Shown piece after piece: positions 34,589 through 43,906 of a stretch of DNA of 64,000 nt. Position numbers and translations under genes: made by a program. The notes beneath the pieces are model-generated. The model saw only the letters and a program-made list of their open reading frames with translations. It ran no database searches and had not been told where the DNA came from. Each line of letters opens with the position of its first letter. Position 1 is the first letter of the stretch. Origin of the DNA: Bacteroidetes bacterium UBA5697 (GTDB lineage: Bacteria; Bacteroidota; Bacteroidia; B-17B0; Aurantibacillaceae); assembly GCA_002420145.1 (NCBI GenBank), contig DIHL01000079.1, positions 29,559 to 93,558 on the forward strand. The letters are read 5' to 3'.

Positions 34589-37500
34589 TTAATTTGTAAT
34601 TTCTATCCAACCTTTTTTAATTAATTTTTCTGAACCATCAACAATTACGAAGAAGTATGTTCCAGAGGTAATAACTTGTCCATTTGCTTTTCCGTCCCAA
34701 ACATTAGTTGTATTATCATAATTTGACGTACTGAATATTTCATTACCCCATCTATTATAGATGAAAACTTTATTATTAGTGTATTTATCAATATTATCAA
34801 TAATCCAAAAATCATTTATACCATCTCCATTTGGTGTAAATCCATTATAAATAATCACATTACAATTTTCATCGATACCAACTGTAAATGTTATTACTGA
34901 TGAACAACCATTCATATCTACTGCACCATAAGTATAAGTTGTAGATGTAAGAGGAGTAACCACATTGACATTAGGAACTACATTACTGCTCCAAGTTGGA
35001 ACACTACCTCCCACTACTGATAAGATTGCTGAGTCTCCAACACAAATGACACTTGGTGTAGTAATTGGAGTAACGGCTGATCCAGATTGTATATCAATAA
35101 ACACTGTACTAAAAAAAGCACAGCCATTTGCTCCTTGCCCATAAGCTGTATAAGTTACAGGCGTTGTTATTTGAACAGTTTGACCAGCGCCTATTAATGT
35201 GCCAGGATTCCAAGCGTATGCTGTAGCTGTTCCTGTAGCTGATAAATTAACCATTTGACCAGAACATACTAATGTGTTACTAGCTGATGCAGAAACTGAA
35301 GGTAATGGTAAAACAGTTAAAGCTATAATTACTGTATCTGTACATGTTCCACCATTACTTCCCACAACGCTGTATGTTGTATTGAAAAATGGCTGAACAT
35401 TAATTGAATTTGTAGTAGCTCCTGTTGACCAAACATAATTAGACGCTCCTGAAGCAGAAATTGTCATTGTGTAACCCATACAAACATTTGTAGAAGGTGT
35501 ATTAACACTAATAGTTGGAGTATTTGAAACATTTACAGAAGCAGATGCTGAATTTGAACAACCATTCATATCTGTTCCTGTAACAGAATAAATTGTATTA
35601 GCTGATGGAAAATCAGTTATTGAATTAGAAACAGAGCCTGAGCCCGACCAGGTATATGTATTGGCTCCTGTTGCATTTAACACAACCGATTGACCAGCAC
35701 ATATGGTAGAACTAGATGGAGAAATAGAAATTGATGGTAAATCATATGTGGTTATACTTACCGTATTTGTATTTGTACATCCTGAAGATGCAGTACCTGT
35801 TATTGTGTAAACAGTCACGCCAACTGTATTCATAGGAACGTTTACTAAACTACCTGTTAACGCCGACGGAGTTAATGTAAATGTATTTGCTCCTAAATTT
35901 GAAAACACAACCACTCCTCCTAAACATACGGTATTCGTATTTACGTTTGTTGATATATTAGGCAATGCATTTGCATATATTCTAACTGTATCTGAGTTCA
36001 TGCAACCAACTGCATCCATTGCAAAAACTGTATATAAAGTGGTAGCAGTAGGAGACACGACTTCAGAAGATGTTGTGGATCCTGAACTCCAAGAATAAGT
36101 TGTAGCACCTGTTGCTGTTAAAGTTGCTGAGTTACCAACACAAACTGAATTTGAAGAAGTAGAAATTGTTAAAGTTGGTAATGTGTTTACGGTTAAATTA
36201 ACCGTTTCTGTATTTACGCAACCTACAGCATCTGTTCCTATTACTGTATAAATAGTAGTTGCGCTTGGACTTTCAAATATTGTAGCTAAAGTAGAACCAG
36301 TACTCCAAGAATAAGTATTAGCGCCAGATGCTGTTAATGTTGAAGTTGCTCCAACACAAATAGAAGATGGAGATGCTGTTAAACTTAAAGTAGGTAAAGG
36401 ATTTACTGCTAAACTAATTGTTTGTGTATTAATACAACCCGTAGCATCTGTTCCTGTTACGGTATATCCTGCGGATACACTTGGTGCCACTTCTATAATA
36501 GCTGTAGTTTCTGTAGTATTCCAAACATAAGAATTGGCACCCGTTGCTGTTAATGTTGCTGTCGAACCAACACAAATAGCGGTTGGTGATGCTACAATAG
36601 AAACCGTTGGATTAGAATTTACAGTTATGCTTATAGTTTTAGTATTTGTACATCCAGATGCATTAGTTCCAATTAGAGTATAATTTGTTGTTGCTGAAGG
36701 CGAAACCACTGCAACAGAACCTGAAAGAGCTCCTGGATTCCAAGTATATGTTAGTGCACCAGAACCTGTTAATGTAGTGGTAGCTCCTGAACAAATTATA
36801 GAGGATGAAGCAACAGCTGTGACTGTTGGATTTGCATTTACAACAATACCAATCGTTTTTGAATCAACACAACCCAAGGATGTAGTTCCTGTAGCGGTAT
36901 ATATTGTTGTTGATATTGGATTAACGGTTACTGTATTTCCAGTTAATGAACCTGGATTCCAAGTATAAGTTGATGCACCTGTTGCCGTTAAAGATGCAGT
37001 TGCTCCAACACATATTGAAGAAGATGAAGAAGAAACGGTGATAGTTACTGGAGCTGGCTGAGTAACATTTATGGTAGTAGTTTTCACACAACCATTTGCA
37101 TCAGTAACTGTATAAGTATAAGTTCCTGCTACAACAGTAAAGGTTCCTGTTCCCGAATACGTTGGAGTTCCTCCACTAGCATTAACAGTAACTATTCCTG
37201 AACCTCCATTACAATTTATACTTGAACTAAGAACTGCATTTGCTGATAATGCAGATGCCGGCTGTGTTATCGTTGCTGACGTTGTAACCGTACATGTATT
37301 TACATCCGTTACTGTACAAGTATAAACCCCAGCAACTAAACTTGTTCTATCTTCTGATGTAATTCCTCCGCCCCAATTAAATGTATAAGGAGTTGTACCA
37401 CCTGAAGCTGTTAAATTTATAGATCCATTAGAACCACCAAAACATAAAACATTCGTTACTGTTGTGCCAGCAGATAATGCAGTAGCTGGTTGTGCAACGG

Positions 37501-39106
37501 TTGATGTTTTCGTTGTTAAACATCCATTTGTATCTGTTATGGTACAAGTATAAACACCTGCCACTAAACCCGTTCTATCTTCTGTGGTAACTCCCCCTCC
37601 CCAGTTAAATGTATAAGGAGATACGCCTCCGGATGGAGTTAAATTAATTGCCCCAGTAGCGCCTCCATTACACAAAACATTATTTACAACCGTAGTAGCC
37701 GTAAGAGGTGAAGGTTGAGTAATTAATACTGTACTTGTTGCAAAACAACTGTTCGCATCTGTAACAGTTACAGTATATGATCCAGCTGTTAAATTAATAA
37801 TATCTTCTGTAACCGCACCATTAGACCATGAATAATTATAAGGAGCTGGAGTCATATATGTTCTAAACCCTCTATCAGTTCCAAAATTATCGGTTCCACC
37901 AGCATACACATTTCCACCACAAGCTTGATTCCAATCTGCATTACTCATTCTAAAAGTATATTGCTGACCAGATATTAAAAATGGAGTTCCTGTAATTAAG
38001 ATGTTTTGCCATTGAGCGCCTCCAATAGCAGAAAAATTATATGAACCTGAAGCTAATAAAGTTCCCCCTGTTCCCGATCCACTATACACATACCAATTAC
38101 CAACAGTCGGTGAGTTCATTAAAAGACTAACGTCTATTGAATGAAATAATCCAGAAACACTAGGTGTAAAAGATTGCCAAAAATCATTAAAATTAGTTCC
38201 ACAACCAGCACTCGTTTGTTGCTGATTAATTGTAGGCGCTCCTGTAAATGGAGCACCTCCAGACACTGTAATATTTACTGCCCCAGTATTATTTCCATTA
38301 CATGCAACATTGGTTTGTGTTGACGCAACAGTAGGTGGAGTACAAACATAACTTAACACTACTTTTCCATTGCCTCCAAATCCACCAGCATACCCAACAG
38401 CTGTAGAGCCTCTTCTTGCACCTGCTGATCCACTTCCTCCTGCTAAACCATTTACACCTCCTGCACCAGTGGTAACAGTACTTGCAGAAGCTCCAGCCAC
38501 TCCGCCAATTGGAGCCGCTCCTCCATTACTTGTTGATGCATTATTACCAACAGTTGAATTACCAGCACTACTTCCTCCACCGCCGCCAGATAAGTTTAAA
38601 ATACCAGCAGCTCCCATTCCTCCTCCAAATTTCACTGAACCTATACTAGTTGCAGCTCCTCCACCGTTACCTCCTGCTCCTAAAGATGTTGAAGAAAGTG
38701 AACCACCTCCTCCAAATCCACCTTCGGCAAACACAATATTGGTATTAAAACTTGAGGCACCTCCATTAGCACCAGCAGTACCTGACGAAGATCCGCCTGC
38801 TCCTCCTGTTCCTACAAAAACTGAATAAGTGTTACCAGGAGTTACGCTAATAACGGACCTGGCATATGCGCCGCCGCCGCCGCCGCCACTCGCAGCATTT
38901 AAAACATTGGCAACTCCGCCGCTTCCACCACCTGCTCCCCAACACTCAACTGTCACTGAAGTTATACCAGCAGGACATGTCCAGTTTTGAGAGCCTGTAA
39001 CTGAAAATGTTTGTACTGTTTGAGAATAAGCACTCTGAAAGATTGACATCAATCCCATCATACTCACAAAAAACAATACAACTTTCTTAAATTCGTTTTT
39101 TATCAT
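34589..39106 (-). CDS. SprB-repeat adhesin with T9SS type B sorting domain
   Basis: A 1505-residue secreted protein. A signal peptide (about 1-29) is followed by a glycine-rich domain (about 30-255). Four SprB repeats follow (about 258-683: CNG...G.I.....GG..PY.(F/Y).W......E....L.AG.YT..(V/I)TD...C). The first is split by an inserted 130-residue domain (about 289-418) beginning with an NxxDFWQSFTP strand. Ten Ig-like units of about 75 residues (about 684-1410) have the pattern (I/V)C.G....L.A.GA..Y.W and end in G(C)..(T/S). The type B sorting domain (1412-1505) shows YNGFTPNGDGINDFW, FIYNRWGNEIF and VWDGKANG. SprB carries gliding adhesion in F. johnsoniae; this is a related mobile-adhesin candidate, with porP/sprF directly downstream. 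Confidence 0.9.
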   Translation of the reverse strand: MIKNEFKKVVLFFVSMMGLMSIFQSAYSQTVQTFSVTGSQNWTCPAGITSVTVECWGAGGGSGGVANVLNAASGGGGGGAYARSVISVTPGNTYSVFVGTGGAGGSSSGTAGANGGASSFNTNIVFAEGGFGGGGSLSSTSLGAGGNGGGAATSIGSVKFGGGMGAAGILNLSGGGGGSSAGNSTVGNNASTSNGGAAPIGGVAGASASTVTTGAGGVNGLAGGSGSAGARRGSTAVGYAGGFGGNGKVVLSYVCTPPTVASTQTNVACNGNNTGAVNITVSGGAPFTGAPTINQQQTSAGCGTNFNDFWQSFTPSVSGLFHSIDVSLLMNSPTVGNWYVYSGSGTGGTLLASGSYNFSAIGGAQWQNILITGTPFLISGQQYTFRMSNADWNQACGGNVYAGGTDNFGTDRGFRTYMTPAPYNYSWSNGAVTEDIINLTAGSYTVTVTDANSCFATSTVLITQPSPLTATTVVNNVLCNGGATGAINLTPSGGVSPYTFNWGGGVTTEDRTGLVAGVYTCTITDTNGCLTTKTSTVAQPATALSAGTTVTNVLCFGGSNGSINLTASGGTTPYTFNWGGGITSEDRTSLVAGVYTCTVTDVNTCTVTTSATITQPASALSANAVLSSSINCNGGSGIVTVNASGGTPTYSGTGTFTVVAGTYTYTVTDANGCVKTTTINVTQPAPVTITVSSSSSSICVGATASLTATGASTYTWNPGSLTGNTVTVNPISTTIYTATGTTSLGCVDSKTIGIVVNANPTVTAVASSSIICSGATTTLTGSGALTYTWNPGALSGSVAVVSPSATTNYTLIGTNASGCTNTKTISITVNSNPTVSIVASPTAICVGSTATLTATGANSYVWNTTETTAIIEVAPSVSAGYTVTGTDATGCINTQTISLAVNPLPTLSLTASPSSICVGATSTLTASGANTYSWSTGSTLATIFESPSATTIYTVIGTDAVGCVNTETVNLTVNTLPTLTISTSSNSVCVGNSATLTATGATTYSWSSGSTTSSEVVSPTATTLYTVFAMDAVGCMNSDTVRIYANALPNISTNVNTNTVCLGGVVVFSNLGANTFTLTPSALTGSLVNVPMNTVGVTVYTITGTASSGCTNTNTVSITTYDLPSISISPSSSTICAGQSVVLNATGANTYTWSGSGSVSNSITDFPSANTIYSVTGTDMNGCSNSASASVNVSNTPTISVNTPSTNVCMGYTMTISASGASNYVWSTGATTNSINVQPFFNTTYSVVGSNGGTCTDTVIIALTVLPLPSVSASASNTLVCSGQMVNLSATGTATAYAWNPGTLIGAGQTVQITTPVTYTAYGQGANGCAFFSTVFIDIQSGSAVTPITTPSVICVGDSAILSVVGGSVPTWSSNVVPNVNVVTPLTSTTYTYGAVDMNGCSSVITFTVGIDENCNVIIYNGFTPNGDGINDFWIIDNIDKYTNNKVFIYNRWGNEIFSTSNYDNTTNVWDGKANGQVITSGTYFFVIVDGSEKLIKKGWIEITN
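38868..38888. repeat. GGC triplet run inside the glycine-rich domain
   Basis: Six consecutive identical glycine codons (GGC on the coding strand) stand out in an otherwise AT-rich gene where glycine is mostly GGA or GGT. Slippage would change the number of glycines without shifting the frame. Confidence 0.7.
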
Positions 39107-39116
39107 TTTGAGTTTT

Positions 39117-39887
39117 TTATTTACCAGTTAACTCTACCCAACCTTTTTTAATGGCTTTTCCATTATCAATATCAATCACATAAAAATAAGTGCCACTAGT
39201 AAGTGAAGTTCCATTACTATTATTCCCATCCCAATAATTAGAAGTATTATTATAATTATTAGTTGTCCAAACTTTATTACCCCATCTATTAAAAATAGAA
39301 ACAGAATTAACTGGGAAATTTTCAATATTTTCAATTATCCAACTATCATTTAAACCATCTCCGTTTGGAGTAAAGCCATTATAAATACTAATTTGACATG
39401 GTTCAGTACTTGCAGTAACAACGTAATTAAAACTTACAGAATCAACTGCTATACTATTAGAGTTTATTGCTAAAACAGTTACACTGTATGCACCTGGTAT
39501 CAGACTATCAATACTTGTACAGTTTTGAGTGGGGCAAATACTAGCAGGGCTCCAAACATATAATAATTGTATAGCACTACTTGGAGATGTATTCAAAACC
39601 AATGAAATAAATCCGTCTTTTTTATTTAAACAACTTTCGTTTTGAAAGAGCGGAGTAATACTCAAATCTAATACTCCTAAAATATCTGGTTGTAAGAACC
39701 CTTGGGTAATTATATGATTAGAATTATTAATAGTGGAAGTTATTGGTTCGCCAATGTTATAATAAACTTCTACTCCAGAAGCACCAACTGTTCCTCCGCC
39801 ACCAGAAGTATTTATAACTGAAGGAGAAATGGTTTGAGCATTAACTCCAACTGTATAAAATAATAATATAATTAATAATTTTCTCAT
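39117..39887 (-). CDS. Small secreted protein with T9SS type B sorting domain
   Basis: A 256-residue protein. A signal peptide (about 1-17) is followed by an N-terminal region with YNIGEPITSTI and HIITQGFLQPDIL, the conserved 'IGEP...TQGF.QP' start of many bacteroidete surface proteins. One Ig-like unit with a disulphide-like cysteine pair follows (about 85-160). The type B domain (about 165-256) shows IYNGFTPNGDGLNDSW, SIFNRWGNKVWTT, NYWDGNNSNG and GTYFYVI. Its sorting domain is very similar to that of the 1505-residue adhesin, which lies 10 bases downstream, suggesting the same PorP/SprF partner. It may be an accessory subunit or cap of the adhesin. Confidence 0.88.
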   Translation of the reverse strand: MRKLLIILLFYTVGVNAQTISPSVINTSGGGGTVGASGVEVYYNIGEPITSTINNSNHIITQGFLQPDILGVLDLSITPLFQNESCLNKKDGFISLVLNTSPSSAIQLLYVWSPASICPTQNCTSIDSLIPGAYSVTVLAINSNSIAVDSVSFNYVVTASTEPCQISIYNGFTPNGDGLNDSWIIENIENFPVNSVSIFNRWGNKVWTTNNYNNTSNYWDGNNSNGTSLTSGTYFYVIDIDNGKAIKKGWVELTGK

Positions 39888-39889
39888 TT

Positions 39890-42800
39890 TTATTCTATAA
39901 CAAGGTATTTAAAAGAATATGAGGCTGCGATAACGCTTGTAGCAAATGTTATTGTGAAGCTTGAAGTTGTAGTTCCTGTAACAAAAGCATTAGCATTAAA
40001 AGCATTAGCGTTATTGCTATATAACATGACGTTTGGCGCAACAGAGTATGGTTTATTGAAAAATACGGTAACCATATTTTGATTCGCCACAGTTGAAGCA
40101 GATAATGTCAATAGAACTGTTCCTACAATATCGTTACCAGTAACTGTCGCCGCATTAAGCGGTAGTGTATATGTTGGTACAGCTCCTGTTGTTTTTAAAT
40201 GTCCCGATTCTAACCACATGGCAACATTAGATCCACCCGCAACCGTTGCGCCAGATACTGCATGAATGACAGCTCCTCCACCATCTGTTTTAGTAAAAAT
40301 AACATCTGCATTATTAGCAGTATTCTTAATTTCAAACCTACCAGCAACACCTGTTTGTGTTGCATTTTTTTCAGCATAAACACTTGGACCTACGCTATTA
40401 TTATTCCCATATACCCCTGCAGACAAACTATGTGTATTAAGAGTTAAACCATAAATACCATGCGATGCCGTTGATGTTGTTGTGGCATTATTAACCGCAT
40501 AAATACTAGCAACATCATCTGACGCAGTGCCAATAACCGTGAATTTATAACCAGGAGCACCAGCTCCTAATCCTAAATGTCCAGAGTTAAAATCAAAATA
40601 CATTCGAGTTTGTGTTGTTCCATTACCTTCATTTCTCAAATACATATTTGATGTTCCATCTACATCCCAATACCATTCTAAAGTAGGCTGATTTAAATTT
40701 CCCATTTTAATTTGTGTACCAGCAGCATTTTGAACATGAAACATTGATTCAGGAAAAGTTAATCCAACACCCACTTTACCTGTATTATCAATTACAAATC
40801 TATCAGCTGCATTTGTATAATCTCTAATTACAAACTTATTTGCACCTGAACCATTTCCTGCATTAGCACCTGTAATTGTCCAATCTTGATTTTGTCCATC
40901 TAAATAAATACTAGGTCCATTTGTTACACTACTACTATTACTAACTCTTAATCCATTTGTTAAAGAACCATCAGTTGCTACTTCTAATAAAGATTGAGGA
41001 ACAATAGTTCCTATACCAACTTTATCGCTACTATTAAATAAATATGTGTTTCCTAAGGTTGATGTCCAAGCTGCTGCTGGAGCAGTAATTGTTTGCCAAC
41101 TTGCATTACCCAAAGCATCTGACGTTAATACATTACCAGCTGCTGCTCCAAAAGGAATAATCATACTTGTTATTACTTCCAATTTATTAGCAGCATTAAT
41201 TTTAAATACTTCTCTATTACTATTTGTGCCTGTTGGAACTGCCGCAAAAATTAATTCAGTTCCTTTATTGGATCCCGTTACATTTTCAGCAGCTTTAGCA
41301 TATATTTTTGCACCATCACCAAATGTGGTCCCATCATAACCCGAGAAATTAACCTTACCAAGTTCATCACCATTAACTACCGCTAACCTTGCAGCTAATC
41401 CAGCTTGGTTATTTCTTGCTAAATTAATTTGAGCCGATTGCGCAAATCCTTCTGAAATTATTCCACCGCCAGCGGTAGTAGAATTTTCCATCACATGTAA
41501 ACTACCTAAAACTGTATTTAAATTATTGATATTCACTTTTCTTTCACCTGTAACTAAAAGAACAGGCTTATAGGTTGTACCATCAAAATAATTTATGCTG
41601 TAGGCTCCATTGGCATCAACTGCATTTGTTTGAGCAGCGGTTTCAAAAAATTTATTGGCAACTGTATTATTCGAAAATTTAATTCTGTTTAAACCGCCAG
41701 TTGTCTCTCTTAAATGCATGGTAGGATTTGATTGACTGGCTGTATGAGTAATCACAAATTTACCTGTACCTGTAGTAAAAGTTCCTGCTCCAACTTCAGC
41801 TGTATTTGTTACATACAATCCATTAGAAGATGTACCTCCAGAAATAAATATTCCATTTGTACTTCCAGAAACGTAACCATAATCAACCGGAGTTGTAGTA
41901 GCAGATCCAATAAATCTAAAATTAGCAGAGTTTGCACCAACATGACCCAAAGTCATTGAAGTACCTGTAATGCCACCGCCAAAGAAATTAGCAATAGGTT
42001 TGTTAGCCGTATTAGCAGATAAAAAAGTTAAGGTATTTGTACCAACTGTAACAGTCGTACTTCCGGTTTGTATAGATCCTGAACCTCCATAAATACCATT
42101 CAGTCCAGCTAAGCTTACAGAATTTGTTGCTGCTCCTGATGTTAATGTTGTTCCTGTTAAAGATAAGGTTGGTGTAATATCTAATGTATTTGTTCCAAAA
42201 CCTAAAACTCCGTTTGATGCCGTGTAAGTTGGAGCAGGAACATTTACTGTAAAATTATTTACACTTGTAGTAACTGTTGCAATGCCAGTTCCTAAACCAT
42301 TTACTGTTGATGCAGGAATAGTTACTGTATTAGCACCAGATATGGAAAGCGTGTTACCAGAAATAGATAATGATTGATTTGGAGAAGCTAAAGTATAGTT
42401 AGGTGCTGTTCCTGAAATGGTAATTCCAGTTCCAGCTGTATATGTATTTAACGCAACAGTATTTCCTCCTGCTGATAATATATTATTATTTGCACCACCT
42501 AAAGTAAGATTAGTTGCTGCAATAGGTGCAGTACTTGTACTCACTCCATTTGTAATTTGAACGACATTACCACCCGGCAAACTAATTGAGTATGCAGGTG
42601 CACTTACAGTGTAACTTGGAGAAGAACCAACAACTGTAACATTTGCTCCCTGAGTTAACGAAGTAGATGAAACTGACGGTAAATTTTGAAACGTACCATT
42701 TCCTGATGCATCGCTTGTTAAAACTTGACCAAGTGTGCCACCACTTACTGTTAATGTATTTGTAAAAACATGAGGAGTTGATACGCTTGCATCAAAGCGT

Positions 42801-43675
42801 CCAGCTCCAACTATGTGAAAATTAGCTTGAGGAGAAGTTGTTCCAATTCCAAAATTTGTTCCATCAAAATATAAATTAGTTCTTGGTAGTGTATCCCATA
42901 TGGTTCCTGTATGATATAGAAACTGACCATTTAAACCTGTTGGTAAATTTGAACCACTTGGAACATTCACTGTAAAGTTTGGATAAGATCCAGTTACTGT
43001 AGCATTTCCAGTTCCTATTATAGAAACTGTTTGATCAGGAGCAACAGTTGGTGTGTTAATAGTTAAGTTTGGATAAGTGCCAGTTACTGTTGTTGCCCCA
43101 GTTCCAATAATTGTTGGAGTTGTAGCAGAAGCTGTATTACTAATCACTCCTCCTGTAATATCAATACCTGTTCCTGCAGAATATGAAATAGCTGCTGGGA
43201 CATTTATGGTGTAACTACCAGCAGAAGAAGTAACTGTATTTGGAGCATTAATAGTAATTGTTGGTGTGGCTGATGCATTTCCAGCAGTTTGAGCATATAA
43301 CGCGTAAGGTACGCTCATAAACTGTTGAGTCCCTACAGAAGTGTAAGATGTTCCTCCTACTGGATCCATAGATACTTCTAAAAAATATGGTCCGTTAGCC
43401 CAGTTAATAGCAGTAAAACCTGAAGCATTAACAGAGCCAATTCCTAATGTAAATAAGCCATATACATTAGTAGTTTTATTATGTGCTTCTGAAAAAACGA
43501 TTGTTCCTCCTGCGCTTCCTTGATGTAAATCTAGTTTAATACCTATGTTTTGATTTGACAATAATGTACCACTAGAATTTCTGGCGACACCTTGATAATT
43601 AATTTCTTGTGGAACTTGTCCATGCATTGAAATAAAAACAATACTTGCTAATAGAGTAAAAAAAAGTTTTTTCAT
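39890..43675 (-). CDS. Fibre-like surface protein, first gene of the adhesin operon
   Basis: A 1261-residue protein. A signal peptide (about 1-19) is followed by the domain that opens many bacteroidete fibre proteins (QVPQEINYQGVARNSSG, then YFLEVSMDP and QQFMSVPYALYAQTAG, to about 135). A long stretch of short beta repeats follows (about 135-560) built on T(V)xG(T/S)YPN(L/F)T(I/V)N and G(T)G(I)xI, like trimeric tail-fibre stems. Several later blocks begin VGIGT.(V/P)PQ or LxVxGxxxFxxxV, typical of head domains of such fibres. There is no recognisable type B domain; the C-terminus ends in a beta strand (YSFKYLVIE). It is probably a surface fibre. It starts the five-gene run, with a heptamer repeat between a purine-rich AAGGAG and the ATG. 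Confidence 0.75.
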   Translation of the reverse strand: MKKLFFTLLASIVFISMHGQVPQEINYQGVARNSSGTLLSNQNIGIKLDLHQGSAGGTIVFSEAHNKTTNVYGLFTLGIGSVNASGFTAINWANGPYFLEVSMDPVGGTSYTSVGTQQFMSVPYALYAQTAGNASATPTITINAPNTVTSSAGSYTINVPAAISYSAGTGIDITGGVISNTASATTPTIIGTGATTVTGTYPNLTINTPTVAPDQTVSIIGTGNATVTGSYPNFTVNVPSGSNLPTGLNGQFLYHTGTIWDTLPRTNLYFDGTNFGIGTTSPQANFHIVGAGRFDASVSTPHVFTNTLTVSGGTLGQVLTSDASGNGTFQNLPSVSSTSLTQGANVTVVGSSPSYTVSAPAYSISLPGGNVVQITNGVSTSTAPIAATNLTLGGANNNILSAGGNTVALNTYTAGTGITISGTAPNYTLASPNQSLSISGNTLSISGANTVTIPASTVNGLGTGIATVTTSVNNFTVNVPAPTYTASNGVLGFGTNTLDITPTLSLTGTTLTSGAATNSVSLAGLNGIYGGSGSIQTGSTTVTVGTNTLTFLSANTANKPIANFFGGGITGTSMTLGHVGANSANFRFIGSATTTPVDYGYVSGSTNGIFISGGTSSNGLYVTNTAEVGAGTFTTGTGKFVITHTASQSNPTMHLRETTGGLNRIKFSNNTVANKFFETAAQTNAVDANGAYSINYFDGTTYKPVLLVTGERKVNINNLNTVLGSLHVMENSTTAGGGIISEGFAQSAQINLARNNQAGLAARLAVVNGDELGKVNFSGYDGTTFGDGAKIYAKAAENVTGSNKGTELIFAAVPTGTNSNREVFKINAANKLEVITSMIIPFGAAAGNVLTSDALGNASWQTITAPAAAWTSTLGNTYLFNSSDKVGIGTIVPQSLLEVATDGSLTNGLRVSNSSSVTNGPSIYLDGQNQDWTITGANAGNGSGANKFVIRDYTNAADRFVIDNTGKVGVGLTFPESMFHVQNAAGTQIKMGNLNQPTLEWYWDVDGTSNMYLRNEGNGTTQTRMYFDFNSGHLGLGAGAPGYKFTVIGTASDDVASIYAVNNATTTSTASHGIYGLTLNTHSLSAGVYGNNNSVGPSVYAEKNATQTGVAGRFEIKNTANNADVIFTKTDGGGAVIHAVSGATVAGGSNVAMWLESGHLKTTGAVPTYTLPLNAATVTGNDIVGTVLLTLSASTVANQNMVTVFFNKPYSVAPNVMLYSNNANAFNANAFVTGTTTSSFTITFATSVIAASYSFKYLVIE

Positions 43676-43695
43676 ATTTATTATTTATTATTTAT
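43675..43695. repeat. Heptanucleotide repeat (ATAAATA x3) in the leader of the adhesin operon
   Basis: On the coding strand three perfect ATAAATA units lie between AAGGAG and the start codon, the last unit sharing its A with the ATG. Copy-number change would alter leader length without affecting the reading frame. Confidence 0.75.
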
Positions 43696-43696
43696 C

Positions 43697-43713
43697 TCCT
43701 TATTAATTAAGGA
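43697..43713 (-). promoter_or_regulatory. Palindrome in the leader upstream of the adhesin operon
   Basis: A near-perfect palindrome, TCCTTAATTAATAAGGA, contains an AAGGA(G) that looks like a Shine-Dalgarno sequence, rare in this window. It sits 20 bases before the ATG, too far for a normal ribosome site, and could be an operator or a leader hairpin. The rest of 43714-43906 shows no exact TAnnTTTG box. Confidence 0.35.
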
Positions 43714-43906
43714 ATTAGATGATTTACTTTTGAGTATTTCTTTAACTAAAATCGTAAACGATTAATTCTTTTAAAAATAATAGAGAGTGTTAAATTTATT
43801 AAAAAAAATCAGAAAAGCGAACACAATTTACAGACCAAACGAATTATTTAATTGTTAAAAAACTCGGATTTGTCGATAAAAACTGTTATTTGTTAAGAAA
43901 AATGAT

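Noticed and set aside
38370..38828. Proline/alanine-rich + strand open frame of 152 codons
   Set aside because: It is the mirror of the glycine-rich domain of the 1505-residue adhesin; glycine codons read as proline and alanine on the other strand.
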